Origin: Lactifluus volemus | Taxonomy: Eukaryota; Basidiomycota; Agaricomycetes; Russulales; Russulaceae | Length of the DNA stretch: 64,000 bases | Reading direction: 5' to 3' | Assembly: GCA_022376515.1 (NCBI GenBank) | Contig: WTXI01000005.1 | Location: 1,426,001 to 1,490,000 of the forward strand | Shown here: positions 10,710-22,029 of the stretch, one piece after another | Position numbering within the stretch: the first letter of the stretch is position 1 | How the letters are laid out: the number at the start of each line of letters is the position of its first letter | The notes under the pieces: model-generated | The model's database searches: none | The model's input: only the letters and a program-made list of their open reading frames with translations | Told to the model about the DNA's origin: nothing | Translations under genes and position numbers: made by a program

Positions 10710-11313
10710 ATGGCACCCTTGACTATTTACAATATTCTCCAAGCCATATTGGAGACCATTGAACCCGGAAACCGTCTCTCTCTCTCTCTCTCTATACGCA
10801 ACCTGATTAAGGCTCATCCGGGCATCTTTTTACAGTCCCAGATGAAGCCGTGGAAAAACTGGGCGTTCTGTTCTCTGAACAGCTCTTGTTGGCCGCCCTA
10901 GACCTTATCGATAGAGACTGTGGTAAGGAAAACACTTTTTTTCAAGCCATACAATTCGGCCTAGTTTATTTTACAAGTGGTCGACTATATTTCACCCTGG
11001 GGCCGAAGCCACACTTGCGTCCTTGGCATGACCGGCTCCTACACCGTCTTTCCGAGCTTGCATCGATCCTGTTCGATACCGTCCTTCTGCACGTGCCCAG
11101 CTTTCGCTTACACCGTACTGATATCCCACTCTCAGATCGTGGTATGTGTTTCCCGCCCGGTTCAAATCCCTCTTCTCCCTTTGAGACATATCTCCGCAGT
11201 GTAAACACGTTCTGGCGACCCTAATCGCACAGCGCCTATCAAAGTGCGTCGTACGCGAGATGAGCCAGGGCGATTTCGTGTCCATTCTTGCCCGACAGAA
11301 TCCGGAGGTTTAG
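10710..11313 (+). CDS. ZSWIM7: SWIM zinc-finger protein, ZSWIM7/SWS1 homologue (Shu complex)
   Basis: Four exons: 10710 onward (MAPLTIYNILQAIL); an exon from about 10841 coding EAVEKLGVLFSEQLLLAALDLIDRD; 10976 onward (VVDYISPWGRSHTCVLG); and a last exon with CKHVLATLIAQRLSKC, ending at the TAG at 11311-11313. The SWIM finger is visible across the exon 3/4 junction as CTCPAFAYTVL...CKH, that is C-x-C...C-x-H. The layout and the LDLIDR...TGSYTVFPSL...CTCPAF order closely follow vertebrate ZSWIM7, a RAD51-paralogue partner that promotes homologous recombination. The small size (about 150 residues) fits. Intron 1 contains a (CT)n run and its exact borders are uncertain; the other joins are in phase. 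Confidence 0.85.
10776..10793. repeat. (CT)n microsatellite in ZSWIM7 intron 1
   Basis: A run of eight to nine CT units lies at or next to the probable donor site of the first ZSWIM7 intron. Length changes here could shift donor choice. Confidence 0.65.
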
Positions 11314-11502
11314 CAAAACATCAACACGTAACAATTATGGTCTACGTTTAACAAAATTATATATAGTGAAATTTCAAAGCAGACTACCGCGCGTATAAAT
11401 ATTTCCGAGGGAGAAATTAGATCGACGATGCAACAATAATAAGTTAAGTAGCGGAAGGGGGGTCTCTGTCTAGGGCGCTCAGAGCAGGCAAAGTCGTCTT
11501 TA

Positions 11503-14186
11503 TCATGCTCCAGGTCCATAAAAATTCCCAGGGGAGATCGCTCTAATGCGGTCCCCAATCGTCTTGGTCTTCTCTTTAACTGTTCCGTTTTCTTTCTCGT
11601 CTTGCCCAGGCTCTTCTTGCATACGCCACACTCGCCAGTCGAGCACTTCCGCGTACTCCATCAGGCCACGGACGAGTGTCTTGAGCTCGTTCTGCGTAGG
11701 AGTAGGGATCTGCACCTTGTCATTATCCGATTCGCTGTCCGCGTCATCATCCGGAACGGAAGACAAGGACGAATTGGACGCAAATTTATCCTCGGTGTCC
11801 GAACCGTCGGAAAGAGGCGTCAGTTTGCTGGATGCGGCACCAGAAGGCGAGTCGCGGCTGCTAGTCTTCAATGAGCTGCTACTCCTTGCAGTCACGCGTG
11901 GCCATCCATCTGGCATAGGCACTGCAGGCAGATCTACGCCATCGCCGTCGGTCGGGTGCCCCTCCCCCGAGATCCCGTTCCTGATCGCGATCCAATCTGC
12001 GAGCTTACGGATCTCGTCTGGCTGCCAGAGTCCCCACCAACGTTCGACGTCGACGACGTCGTCTTCATCCTCCCCCGCGGGGATGAGTCCATCGGCAGGC
12101 TTCTTCCCCCATACGGCGATGAACCAACCCCAGCGTCGCATCGCACTGCGCTCGTCCGCACTGACAATTGCACGGCCATGAGCTTTGCCACCTTTGCTTG
12201 TGTCGCCGGCCAGGAGCGCCTGTGCTGCCTCTCGTTCGGCCATGCTTGGAGTGAGCGCAAAGTATATGCGGCCCTCGTGGTCGTGGCCCAGTGGGGAAAA
12301 TCGCGGAGCATAGGCGTGCAGCGCAACACATCGGGCCTGCTCGAGCGCGTTCAGGCTGCGCTTGTGCTCTGCTCGTGCTGCCTTGTCCTGCCAAGAACAA
12401 GCTCACATTTTAGTCTGGCTGTCACGATCACCACAGCAAAACCGTACTGGGTTGTTTTTCTTCGTCTCTTCCCAACTCTCGCGGATAGCCTTTGCTCGCT
12501 CCCTCTCTTCCTTTAAAAGCTCCTTCGATTCCTTAACACCTTCCTCAAGTTCGTCGCGCACAGCTTGAGTATCCATCACCATTTCTATTAGAGGGGGTAT
12601 GACAGGGACGATTTGTGCGGTAGTCGTGACAGTTACTCCAGTGCAATTCAATGCGCCGCTGCGAGTGGTGCGTATTTTGGTATGCTGGGGAGGAGGAAGT
12701 GGATCCGGGAATATCCGCCTACTGTCCACCTTCTCAAACTCGGCACGCAGACTCGCAAGCGCACCCCACATGCGGCCTAGATTAGCACGGGATGCCTTGA
12801 TCTCTTGTATAGCATCTTGGATGGCCTTCTTCTCCCGTTTCTCACCAAGTTCTGGCTGGCTGCCCAAGTATAAGCTGAGGAGGCCAATGAGGATTGCTCG
12901 GAGGCACGTTTCGCTTATCCATCCCATCTGCACATCAATATCTTGCTCCAAGTCAGAATCATCATCGTCGACTTCATGTGGCCGATGCCCGCCAATTTCC
13001 TCCAGCTCTTCAAGATTGGTACGGGACATGTCCAGTAACTTGCTGAACCGGAGAACGAATTCTCGTATCGTAATGCGCGGCAGTGCCAAGTCGAGCGTAA
13101 ATGACAGAGGAACCGGTACAGGAGACCAGACAACCTTGGGCAGCGGTTTCGCCTTTCGAATAGCGGTCCCTCTCGGTCTTGGAGCCGGGGTACTGGGCGC
13201 AGGATTGGGTTCCTTGGGCTGCTTTGGCTGCTTGAGTCTCTTGGGAGCTTCAGGAACTTGCCTGCCTTTGCCAGGGAGTATACCAGTCATCTTGACGTTA
13301 CCATCGAGCATAACAGCAACAGAATCAGCTCCGGTTTTCTTTGCTGCCAAGGTCAAGTTGCTAGGAATTGAAAACGGGTAAGACACAGGGATTCACAAAG
13401 CGGATTGAAGCCTTACCCGGTAGGCTCAAGGCCCATGGCTTTCCGACATGCACGGCAATTACACTTACCGAGGCAGCGTGGACACCTACGGAGGGCAAGA
13501 TGTCAGCAGATGATAAAGTTCAGCTGGTTAGACGCACTTGAAAATGTACCCTTGCGTTTTATCATGCCCGACAGTTTCTTTAGATGGCACATTGGCACCA
13601 CGTTCTTTCATCTCGTCTAGGTCATGCCCATAACGATTCTTGAGACACGATCTACAATACTTGGCCTTACAACGAGCCACCGAGTTTGTAGGAGTCTTGA
13701 TCTTATAAGTACAGTACAGTCCAACTAGGGGACGTGATTTAGAATGGTGGGCAAGTTCGTGATTAGGGGCAGCGTGGGATCACCTGAAGAATCGCGTTTC
13801 TTATTACACTGATGGCAGTAAAAGAAGCCGTTTGGGAATTCGGGTGTCGCATTTGATGCTTCCTTCTGAGTGGCTTGGGTCTTTGCAGAAACTTTTCGTC
13901 TCTTCGCATTTGTTTCAGGAGGGCGTCGTTCCATTTCGTCAAGCTTTCCTTCAGATCGTTTGCGTTTAATGACAGAAAATGGAGGGCCCGCGTTTGACAT
14001 GTTATACGCGCGAAGTGGAGTAGATGGGTTGTGGGAGCTGTCAGTAGAGTAGGGACCGATTTCCCCGGATTTGGCGAGGGTGTATGGGGAGCGTGGGACC
14101 AGAACGTATACTTCTGGAAGATTTCTGAACCTGAATGAAGAAGAAGGAGTACGTTTATCATGGACTGAGGGGGAATGAATAGACAT
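11503..14186 (-). CDS. CDCA7-type 4CXXC zinc-finger protein with WHIM-like C-terminus
   Basis: The ATG at 14186 is chosen because the longer frame upstream starts with GTG. Exon 1 has a basic nuclear-localisation stretch (KRKRSE, NAKRRKVS) and then CHQCNKKRD. The next small exons give CKAKYCRSCLKNRYG, a linker, and KCPRCLGKCNCRACRKAMG. Together these form the zinc-finger domain of the CDCA7/monoamine-oxidase-A-repressor R1 family. A large exon (13386-12403) holds a helical segment (LALPRITIREFVLRFSKLL), a long charged helix and acidic tracts. The following exon contains LGHDHEGRIYFAL, resembling a WHIM2 motif of chromatin remodellers. In vertebrates CDCA7 recruits the HELLS remodeller for heterochromatin and DNA methylation. 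The fungal role is inferred: a nuclear chromatin factor. Total length is about 740 residues. Confidence 0.8.
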
Positions 14187-14366
14187 GGGATGATAGTGGT
14201 TGAAGATAAACCACGGTTTGCTCACCTCGCGTGTTGACAGTCCCTACTTACCAAATCGAGCAAAGGCGTTTAGGTCACGTGGTTTTCAGCCGGCCCTAAG
14301 CTGCCGATTTCCGCTGTCACTCACTCCTCTTTCGCTTTTCTTTTCCTTGCTCATTAAACATACCTC
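14187..14366. promoter_or_regulatory. Shared divergent promoter, CDCA7-like / TIM17
   Basis: 180 bp separate the two start codons. The part before TIM17 is pyrimidine-rich (CTCACTCCTCTTTCGCTTTTCTTTTCC), common upstream of well-expressed fungal genes. Confidence 0.45.
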
Positions 14367-15106
14367 ATGGCCCAAGCAGATCACACCCGGGATCCCTGGT
14401 TGGCACATTTGCTTCTTGCTTGTCCTATAAAGTCCTCATCGTACACGCATACAGTCCTTGGGTAATCCTCAATGACTTTGGCGGTGCCTTCGCAATGGGT
14501 GCTGTCGGTGGCGGTATTTGGCATGGTATAAAAGGCGCACGGAACTCACCTCGGGTATGTGAGCTTTTCAGTACCACATTGGGGTATGCTTTTTGACTTT
14601 ACACGGACTTAGGGTGAACGCCTCGCTGGCTCTATTTCCACCATCAAAGCCCGGGCACCCGTCACCGGTGGCAACTTTGGTGTTTGGGGTGGTATGTTCT
14701 CCACATTTGACTGTGCTGTGAAAGGGTTCCGGCAAAAAGAGGATGCATGGAACGCTATCATATCTGGATTCATGACCGGTGGCTGCCTCGCAGCACGCAG
14801 TGAGTCTTGTTTCGGCCCGGGATGTCGCATCTCGGCCTTGTGTCCCATACCTTGATCTCTTTACTGATGCATCACATTCTAGGTGGTCCAAAAGCCGCAT
14901 TCGGGTCTGCCGTAGCTTGTGGAATCCTACTTGGTGTATTCGAGGGTGTTGGCGTTCTCCTTGGTCGGGTGTTCTCGGAAGGTACACGACCACAGCTTCC
15001 CCCTCGTGAGTTCTCCTTTCTGTTAGCGGGGCTTTTTCTCAAACCGGCATCCCTTCTAGTACCTGAATCTATGTCTCCTCAAGCATCATCATCTGCTGCT
15101 CTCTAA
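14367..15106 (+). CDS. TIM17: Mitochondrial import inner membrane translocase subunit Tim17
   Basis: The short first exon encodes [10 protein letters not shown]. The Cys codon is split by the first intron and continues as [20 protein letters not shown], the canonical Tim17 N-terminus with the Cys-Pro-Trp motif. Later exons give [32 protein letters not shown] (the second conserved cysteine of the Tim17 disulphide), [16 protein letters not shown] and a final glycine-rich TM4 ([16 protein letters not shown]). The protein ends in a short polar tail after about 155-160 residues. Four membrane segments with GxxxG-type helices match the family. It is the core of the TIM23 complex importing presequence proteins across the inner membrane. 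All splice phases agree. Confidence 0.93.
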
Positions 15107-15321
15107 TTCGCATCACTTACTCCTCCGCATAATTCCTTCCCCATTCCTCATTGACCGCCAAGGTGCAACTGTATCTTTTGGAACATTGCCACACGCGCTT
15201 TAACGATACGCATTATATGCGCGCGACTCACGTCACCACCCTCACTCAGTACATAATTTGTCCTGTGTAAATAGATCGTACTCTAGACAATTTACAGGCA
15301 TCACATTAGCCAACGATCTAG
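15107..15321. other. Convergent 3' intergenic region
   Basis: 215 bp lie between the TIM17 stop and the stop of the Mmc1-like gene on the other strand. It holds the two 3' ends and nothing else that I can see. Confidence 0.4.
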
Positions 15322-17597
15322 CTATGGACTGGAACTGTCGGTACTTCGATTTGCCGAGTTTATTATGACGGCATCCAGCTTGTCAACCTCCCTCCGCAGT
15401 TGAGTAATTTCGTCTTTGCGTGTCACGACAATATTTTGGATGCCCTCAGCTGCCTGCATGGGTATGATTGAAACTTGCTTCTCGAGTGCCTGGTCAAGCG
15501 CAGCCTATATGTGTTCGATATAAAATTAGCGAGTCAATACTGTCGGAGAAGGGGCAAATGCGAGAAAGCTACAGCACCTGAACATCACGCTCGGCTGCCT
15601 CCTTGACCCTGCCCCAATCAGCTCTCCATCCCTTGCGCACCTTATCCCACCTCCCAATTGCCCAACGTACGCCCATAGCCACAACAAACAGCCCTGCGCC
15701 GACCGCTTCCCCAGCGCCATGCGCAAGCATTAACGCGCCAGTCCCGACACCTGCACCGAGGCTTCCGGCGACGCGCAAAAGTAGGACTTGGGCCCCGTGG
15801 GCAAGCGCTGTCGTGGAGCCCTTGTCGAGTCGTGCGAGGCGGCGTTCGAGCGGGACGAGCAGCGCACGGGGCTCGACGGTGAAGGACGGCGCGTGCGCGA
15901 GCTGGTTCAGCGCGTTGAGTAGGACGTGCGAGCGGAGTGACTGTGGGAGCGCAGCACTGCGCGAGAGCGTGCTCGTCAGCAGCGTCGTTTGTTTGCTGGG
16001 CAGTGAGGCGAGTGCGGGAAGTAGACCGCTCGTAATACATCCGACCCAGGCGTCCCGTACTGCCTGGCGCATGCGCCAGCCTACCTCGTCTGGTGCCCAG
16101 AGCACGCGCCACCACGTTAGGTTGTCCAGCACGGGAAGGACGGTCTCGCCGGCACGCGTCATAGCGGCCTGCACCTTGTTGCCGTTGCCGCCTGCCGTTG
16201 CTTTGCCGGCCTTCGTCATACCACTAGGTAGCTGCTGCGATGGGGAGTGGTCATAGAGGACCTCCATTTCCTGGGCAGGGCCAAACATAGCGCGTCGCGC
16301 GTCTTCCTCGCTACGCGCGGCCTCACTTCGGAGAGTACGCACAAGGCTAGACGCTTCACGTAGCTCTTCCTCAGCGCTATCCAAGCTAATGCGTAGCACA
16401 CCAACGGCTGCGCTCAGCAGCGCGTCGCCTTTCTGGGTCGAAGTCGGGATCGTTTGGAGTTGGCGTCGAAGCGCACTGAGCCCTGATCCAAGCGCGCCGT
16501 CTGAATATTGTTGTATGTACCGTGCATCTGAGGGATTGGAGCGCAAAGCGTGAATAGACGACAGAGCTCGTGCTGGGTCAACGAAAAGCACGCGATCCGG
16601 ACTGATTCCGAGTTCGAACACGCTTGGTGGAACGCTGGACGATGTCGAGATAGTGGATGGAGAGGTGATCAGAAGGAGTGTGTTTGGGGGGAGCGGATAT
16701 GGCAACACTGTGGCCTTTTCGTTTGAAGACGTGTGGGGAGAAAGCATCGTGAGTGGCGTGGTGAGAGGGTTTAGGAGAATTATGGGAATATGCGCGGTAT
16801 AAAGGAGTCGCAGGTGATCTTCGGACAGCTCACGAGTTGGCCGTAGTTCGATGAGACGCACAGGAAAAGGCAGAGATGCCAGGAAAGAGGACGACACGCG
16901 CAGAGGGTGCGATGAGGAAGGGTGTACGCCTTCGGAGTCGCCTTGCACATCATCAATTAATGTTGGGGCATACCTAGAATATGATTAGAACCAAAGGGTA
17001 AAGGAGAGCGTATAACTCCCGCACTCAATGTCAAGCCTGGTATCTTGCTCACGACCCTCCCAACGACTCGAGATCCGCGCGTTTTCTTCTTCTCGATAAA
17101 AAGGGTCTTGAAGCAATGCACCCACAAGTGCGTCTCCTCCAGAGAATTCGTTCACAGGATAAACTATGCGAATAATGCATGAGTGCGCTAATCAGATGGA
17201 ATTTTAATTAGAACGCACAGACGATGGTGGCGGCCTTGTGTTCTTTCGACACAAGATTCGAACGACATACTTCGTCAGATGTTTCACGCAAAACGTCGAC
17301 CCAAAAGGACGACCCGGGAGACTGTGGGGGAAGAATCCGAGTGATGAGCTCGCGCGCAGTGTATAGCGCGGTGACGGTGTGTGCGTGCTGGAGTCTGTCT
17401 CCGTTCTGGTGCTGCACTGCTGAGGAGGCAAAAAACGGTGCGGATGTTGAGACAGTCGAGGATAATTTACGGATGAGGGTGGCTTGTAAACGAAAGAGGG
17501 GCAGAGAGCGTTTGTAGTAGGACTCGGTACTACGACGTTGGAAGAGTGAATATGCTTCTCGATGAGCGCGAAGTGAGGACGAAGGACATGTTCGCAT
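15322..17597 (-). CDS. Mitochondrial protein, probably Mmc1-like
   Basis: The ATG at 17597 starts an Arg/Ser-rich, acid-free leader (MRTCPSSSLRAHREA..., further basic stretch to about residue 50) that looks like a mitochondrial presequence. A middle exon (about 17160-17040) encodes VYPVNEFSGGDALVGALL. The large exon (16948-15578) codes for a beta-strand-rich part, a charged helix with SAEEELREAS, then a helical region with LTWWRVLWAPDEVGWRM and a hydrophobic segment rich in Gly/Ala (about 15790-15680). The last exon (15504-15322) is a heptad-like coiled coil (RKDEITQLRREVDKL). This layout resembles the fungal Mmc1 family, which I recall as a distant dynamin-related protein of the mitochondrial inside. 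I am moderately sure of the family and not of its role. Confidence 0.6.
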
Positions 17598-19345
17598 CAA
17601 GCTTGGCTTGAGAGATAGCTGAGGTTTGCCACCCTACTGGTAGTACACAGTACACACAGTGAATGGCGCGTGACATTGTAATTAACGGCTGCTACCGGAC
17701 CACCTCATTTGGTCTGGGCAGAGTTACGCCAGACAGTGCAGTGGCCTTCACTGCCACAGCGAACACTGAGCTGCAGTTTCATTATGACACTGACTCAGAC
17801 CAGCAGGTATTTCCGAGCCGAGGATTTGCTGAAAGCTCGAGCGGTCACGGTCATCATCATGGCATCGTCGAATCAGTTCGCACTGGCATATCAGTTGTCT
17901 CTGCTTCTGTCCCTTGTCCGTCTGCCATCATCACGGACCATAGCCATCACTTGTTTCTACTTGTCGTCGCCGCCATCCCTTCAGTGCGCATCTCACATGA
18001 CTCGATTACTTACTTTCCTGCCATCCAACCGGCCGACTAGGAGATCGTTTGGTCGAGTCCTTTTTAAAACAACTGGTCGTTGAAATCACACAACTATCGA
18101 ATAGTCGATCGTCCTTACTCCGTGGCCGATGTGAATGGTACACGTCCCCCCTGCCCGTTAAATATAAAACCATCGGTGCAGCTAACTCCTTGGCTAACTC
18201 TTGGTATCGGTTTATCACGTGCATCAAATGGAAAATGAGGAGGCAAGATATCTCTTTGACTTGGGAGATGTAATGGGACATGGGATATACTGCTGGTGAG
18301 ATTTGAATCCCTCTGTAAGCACTGCTGCGAGGTTATACGACTGCCCCTGTTTCTTTGCCGCATGACCGGGACTGCCAAACTAGCGAGCATTGAACGAGCG
18401 GTCTTGAGCGAGTGGATGATGATCTGCCGAGGTGACCTGCTGTGAGCCCCCAAAGGAGCATCGTGCAACAAGGTCAGTCGCTTACAGCCGTACCAGCCGT
18501 GATGCGCGTGATGGTCAGGACCCGCGCGGTTCTCAACATACTCAACGCGCGCAATAAACCAATGTGGTGGGTCCCATGCTCAACGCCCGTTTGTGCAAGG
18601 ACGAAGGTTTTCCAAAAGATGGTCATAGACAACGTGTCGACGCGCATCGAGCTGTGGCGGAGGTATGGCAGATTGTGGTGCGTGCTGTCGCACGTGAGGT
18701 TCATGCCGAATTGGAACAAAAGCGTGAGGCTCTTGAGCTTGGCAACATACGCATCGCATGAGGAGAAATTCTATGGGATCGCTCGTATGAGGAGTACTAC
18801 AAGATAGTACAGAAAATCGTTTGTTATTCTTGACTCCACGTAATACAGCGTTGAGGTCGTGAAGTTCTCCTTGACGAATGCTCTTTACAACCTCTACAAT
18901 CCGTCGAGTCGGGTACCTAGCACCGCTTAGAAGGCAAAGTAGTTGCCGCAGTATCTCCACGTTGACGGGTAGACGCGGAGGACAACTCCTGTGTATGTGT
19001 GGTAGAGGATGGGGAGGCAGGACGACGGTGGACGAAAGGGGTGACCCAGCCGTGACTAACACATCACCGATTCGCCCTTACATTGGCTCACGCTTTCACC
19101 GAATACCAGCCACAGGCTGAGACGAATTCTCTGGTGGTCATAGATTTGGCAGCACCAGCGGCCGAAAAACACCACCATTGATAACTGTGTTGCACCGTTC
19201 CGAAACGTGGACGGGGTGACCAAGTGTTCGCCACGAGGGTACTCCGACAACTCGTCTCAGTGCAGCCACGGGAGGACATATTGTCTCAAGGTCGCGACAA
19301 GGGAGACACTGTGGCAAAAACATCCCCGTTATAAACATATACATA
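17598..19345. other. 1.75-kb gene-poor region
   Basis: Several overlapping frames of 80-160 codons exist on both strands (17663-18083 plus, 18442-18807 plus, 19062-18474 minus), but none shows conserved motifs or consistent splice joins. The minus-strand frame near 18.8-18.5 kb reads a little like a leucine-rich F-box-type protein remnant (KLKSLTLLFQFG), which I cannot confirm. It is probably decayed sequence. Confidence 0.35.
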
Positions 19346-20583
19346 CTAATATGTCCACCACAAATAGGAGATCATCTCATCACCGGCATTTCTAGTTGAG
19401 AAATGGTTTAAACCAATCATCACTTCCCAGGTCTACAAAGCTATTTTCAATCTAGCATCCAATCAACAATTTAATCATGCATATTAGCATCAAACTCACC
19501 CAAAATGCCAAAATGCCAGAAATCAAATCTGGCTCAGATGACTTTGGCTGGCCACCAAGACTCCCTGTGGTGGGTAACTGAACCATAGAGGACTGCTGAT
19601 AGGAGGCCCATTCATAATTGTTGTTGAGCTTGACAAGAAGGAAGATCCAATCACGTCCATTGGTCAGAGCACCACGAAGAACCTTTTTTCTGAGATAAAG
19701 TGGGAAATATGCACTAAAAGATAGGAGGATCTACTTGCTGAAGAAGTTTTCCACATGCAAACAAGTCGCATACAGCCAGAGGAATGTGGTCTGAAGGATT
19801 GAAAAACTTGGCTTCTATAACAAAGAAGCCTGTTGGCATATACGACCTGAGGACATAAAGTTGCGGTGACAGAAGGTGAGCTGGAGGAAATAATGAGCTT
19901 GGGGATTGAAATAAGCCAAGGCAGACTTACGGGCAACACAATGACTTGCTACTATAGCAGTGTAGTCTACAAATCCCGAAAGGGATGACAAGCTTGACGG
20001 GTCGATAGTAGCGGCTGGAACAATGTGTTCCATGATGAGAGCCATGCGCTTATTTGGTGGAAGCATTGCAGATACACGGAAGAAGAATGCATCAATCCAA
20101 GGAGCGCTTGCTCTAGTCTGACGGAGTTTGAGTAGCACAAATATTGACAGCCTCAGATTGTTATATACGAACAAGACTTTCCAACAACTGTAATTGACGA
20201 TAAAGATTTGCAGAGGACCAAAGTTCGTTCTGTCCAAGGGAGGCAGTCATCACGATGCGATCCTCGAGATTGGGCTTCAGAGCAAGAAAGCCAGTAAATG
20301 TAATTTTCAACTTGGTGAGGTCTTCCACACTGGAGAAGCTTTGAGACTGTAGGGAGTGTGTTAATGGAATGCCATTTAGCTAGGGTCATACCTCAGGCCC
20401 TTCCAGCTTCGACCCCAAAATCGAGAGCATCATGTCGACCTGCAGCTCAAATTCTTTCAAAGAGCCTTCCTCCTCCTTGGACTGCTCATAGATAATGGAT
20501 TTCTTCAGCTTAAGAAGAGAAGTGTACGCAAGCTGTGCTTCCATTCCACTGAGACCATTGAGTTTACAGTTCTCAGAGGACAT
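19346..20583 (-). CDS. Uncharacterised multi-exon protein with a possible PD-(D/E)XK-like core
   Basis: Six exons can be joined: MSSENCKLNGLSGMEAQLAY... to LEGPE (20583-20389); SQSFSSVEDLTKL... to QLLESL; TRASAPWIDAFFFRVSAML... to IVASHCVA; an exon with MPTGFFVIEAKFFNPSDHIPLAVCDLFACGK; one with KVLRGALTNGRDWIFLLVKLNNNY; and a short last exon ending at 19346. Joins are GT-AG and in phase. The FFVIEAK strand with a preceding acidic residue and a following LxxALTNGxxWIF looks like the E-x-K half of a PD-(D/E)XK nuclease fold; this is inference only. I recall similar hypothetical proteins repeated in Agaricomycete genomes. Weakly coding sequence with an in-frame stop upstream (20868-20600) suggests the true start may be missing or decayed. 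Confidence 0.5.
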
Positions 20584-21334
20584 GGTTAAATTACGCAAGT
20601 GTGTTGGGGAGAATTCGAACTCAGCTGCGGACTGGGGAAAAGGGGGAAAGGTTATTACAGCGGTCATTCATGGTCGTGCGCATGATTGTGCATTTACGGA
20701 TCTCCCGAGTAAGGCCACGCATCAACCAAGCTCAAGCGTCTTTCGCTCGCATCGCGTCATTGCCGAAGGGCCTGGTGTCAACTTCAACAACATCTTGCAA
20801 CTATTCTTGGAAGTTGTCAGTGATATGTGAACGACGCATTCTCATGCTTTTGACGAAATGAAGACGGACTAGTGGGCGGCCCGTTTGATGCTATCGATGG
20901 ACAGGAGGGCCGGAAGAGGAAGAGAGAGTCAGCGCAACTTGAAGCGGCGTTCTTCGAGAAGGGTAGGTTCCTTTCTCGTTCTCTAATTGGCCCCACCTGA
21001 ACGAGAAGGGACACGTCTGGGAAGGCAGGTTCTACCTTTCATTCATATCTCATCTGCGGCAACTCACAGGAACGTTATCTTCCCACATTCTGCTGGCATT
21101 TTGTTCTGTCAGAGTCAAGCCCCTGACAATGGTGGTTGCTACGTGTTGGGGTTTAAGCCACCCCCCAATTTTTTTTTTGGTCACCCACCATGCGGTAAAT
21201 ATCACCTGACAAACGAGGAAGAATACTGTCCTACTAGTACTGCCCTTCCTTTGTTCTCCTCTTGGGTTAACTGCCAGTCTGCCATCCGAATGCCAGGACA
21301 CCGATCCTAATCGTATTTGATGTGGATGCGATGA
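20584..21334. other. Upstream remnant and intergenic sequence
   Basis: The first 300 bases read in part as extra coding sequence of the preceding minus-strand gene (DTRPFGNDAMRAKDA, LTREIRK), but an in-frame TGA interrupts it unless an unseen intron removes it. The remainder shows no gene. Confidence 0.35.
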
Positions 21335-22029
21335 TACATAATATCTCAGGGCTAAAGAGACGTACAAGAGAATAGCGTAAGTAGTAACTGAAAGAGTGTG
21401 TCCCGACGATCAAGAACAAAACAACTAACTAATAAGGGGAGGAGGAGGTATCGCTAGTTTGAGGTAATTCATGTACAAGAGGTCAAAAGCAGTGTCACAT
21501 CCAAAAAAAAAACGTAGTATCGACTATATAACGTTTAGAGACCCATAGATGAAGATATAGATGGTGCAGTAGATCCGTGTCGATGACGCTTCCATAGTTT
21601 CATGGTCGGGCGTACCTCAATGTTCTCAAAGGGTACCGATTGAGATACCTGAACGCAGTCGCGTGTGCCAAGGACAAGGAGCTCGAAAAAGAATGCTGCC
21701 GCAGCGCGGCGGGTCGCCTGTAGTCGGTTGTTCTTAGTATACCCAGGCACGCGTGCAGGAATGCGATAAAAGTACCTTTGTCGTCATGTGGTTGAAGCTC
21801 ATAACCTTCTCTTCGCCCTCCACCGGTTCCAACTCCTTTCGGATGATGCCAAGGGCGCGAATCGTGTTCTTGCTGTAGCCCTTCCCGTCCGCTGCGTTGT
21901 CCGACTCGGACACCTGGCTAGATCCCTTCATATCAAATGCGGCTATCGGGCATTCAAGATCCGCGTAGGTTTCCTCGCCCTCTTCCAGTGCAGCAGTGCT
22001 CGCGTGGGAGATGCGAGTAAGCTCCGATT
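21335..22029 (-). pseudogene. Truncated recent copy of the RAD21 3' end
   Basis: About 695 bp are nearly identical, in reverse, to 39121-39782: the last part of RAD21, its last intron and about 180 bp of 3' flank. The segment from [12 protein letters not shown] to the exon end is unchanged; the last exon ([20 protein letters not shown] onward) differs at about four residues, including E to K after the conserved LW. Retention of the intron means DNA-level duplication, not retroposition. The copy starts abruptly at 22029, exactly where a foldback palindrome begins, and has no promoter or N-terminus, so it cannot make cohesin. Confidence 0.93.

Noticed and set aside
17663..18083. Two overlapping plus-strand frames of about 125 codons
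   Set aside because: No recognisable motif and no phase-consistent joins; composition does not favour either frame.
18290..18360. Possible tRNA on the minus strand (GGGATTCAAATCTC-like T-loop)
   Set aside because: The T-stem does not pair, and no D-arm or acceptor stem can be formed around it.
18442..19062. Frames resembling a leucine-rich or F-box-like protein
   Set aside because: Similarity rests on leucine spacing only; three frames compete and none joins into a longer gene.
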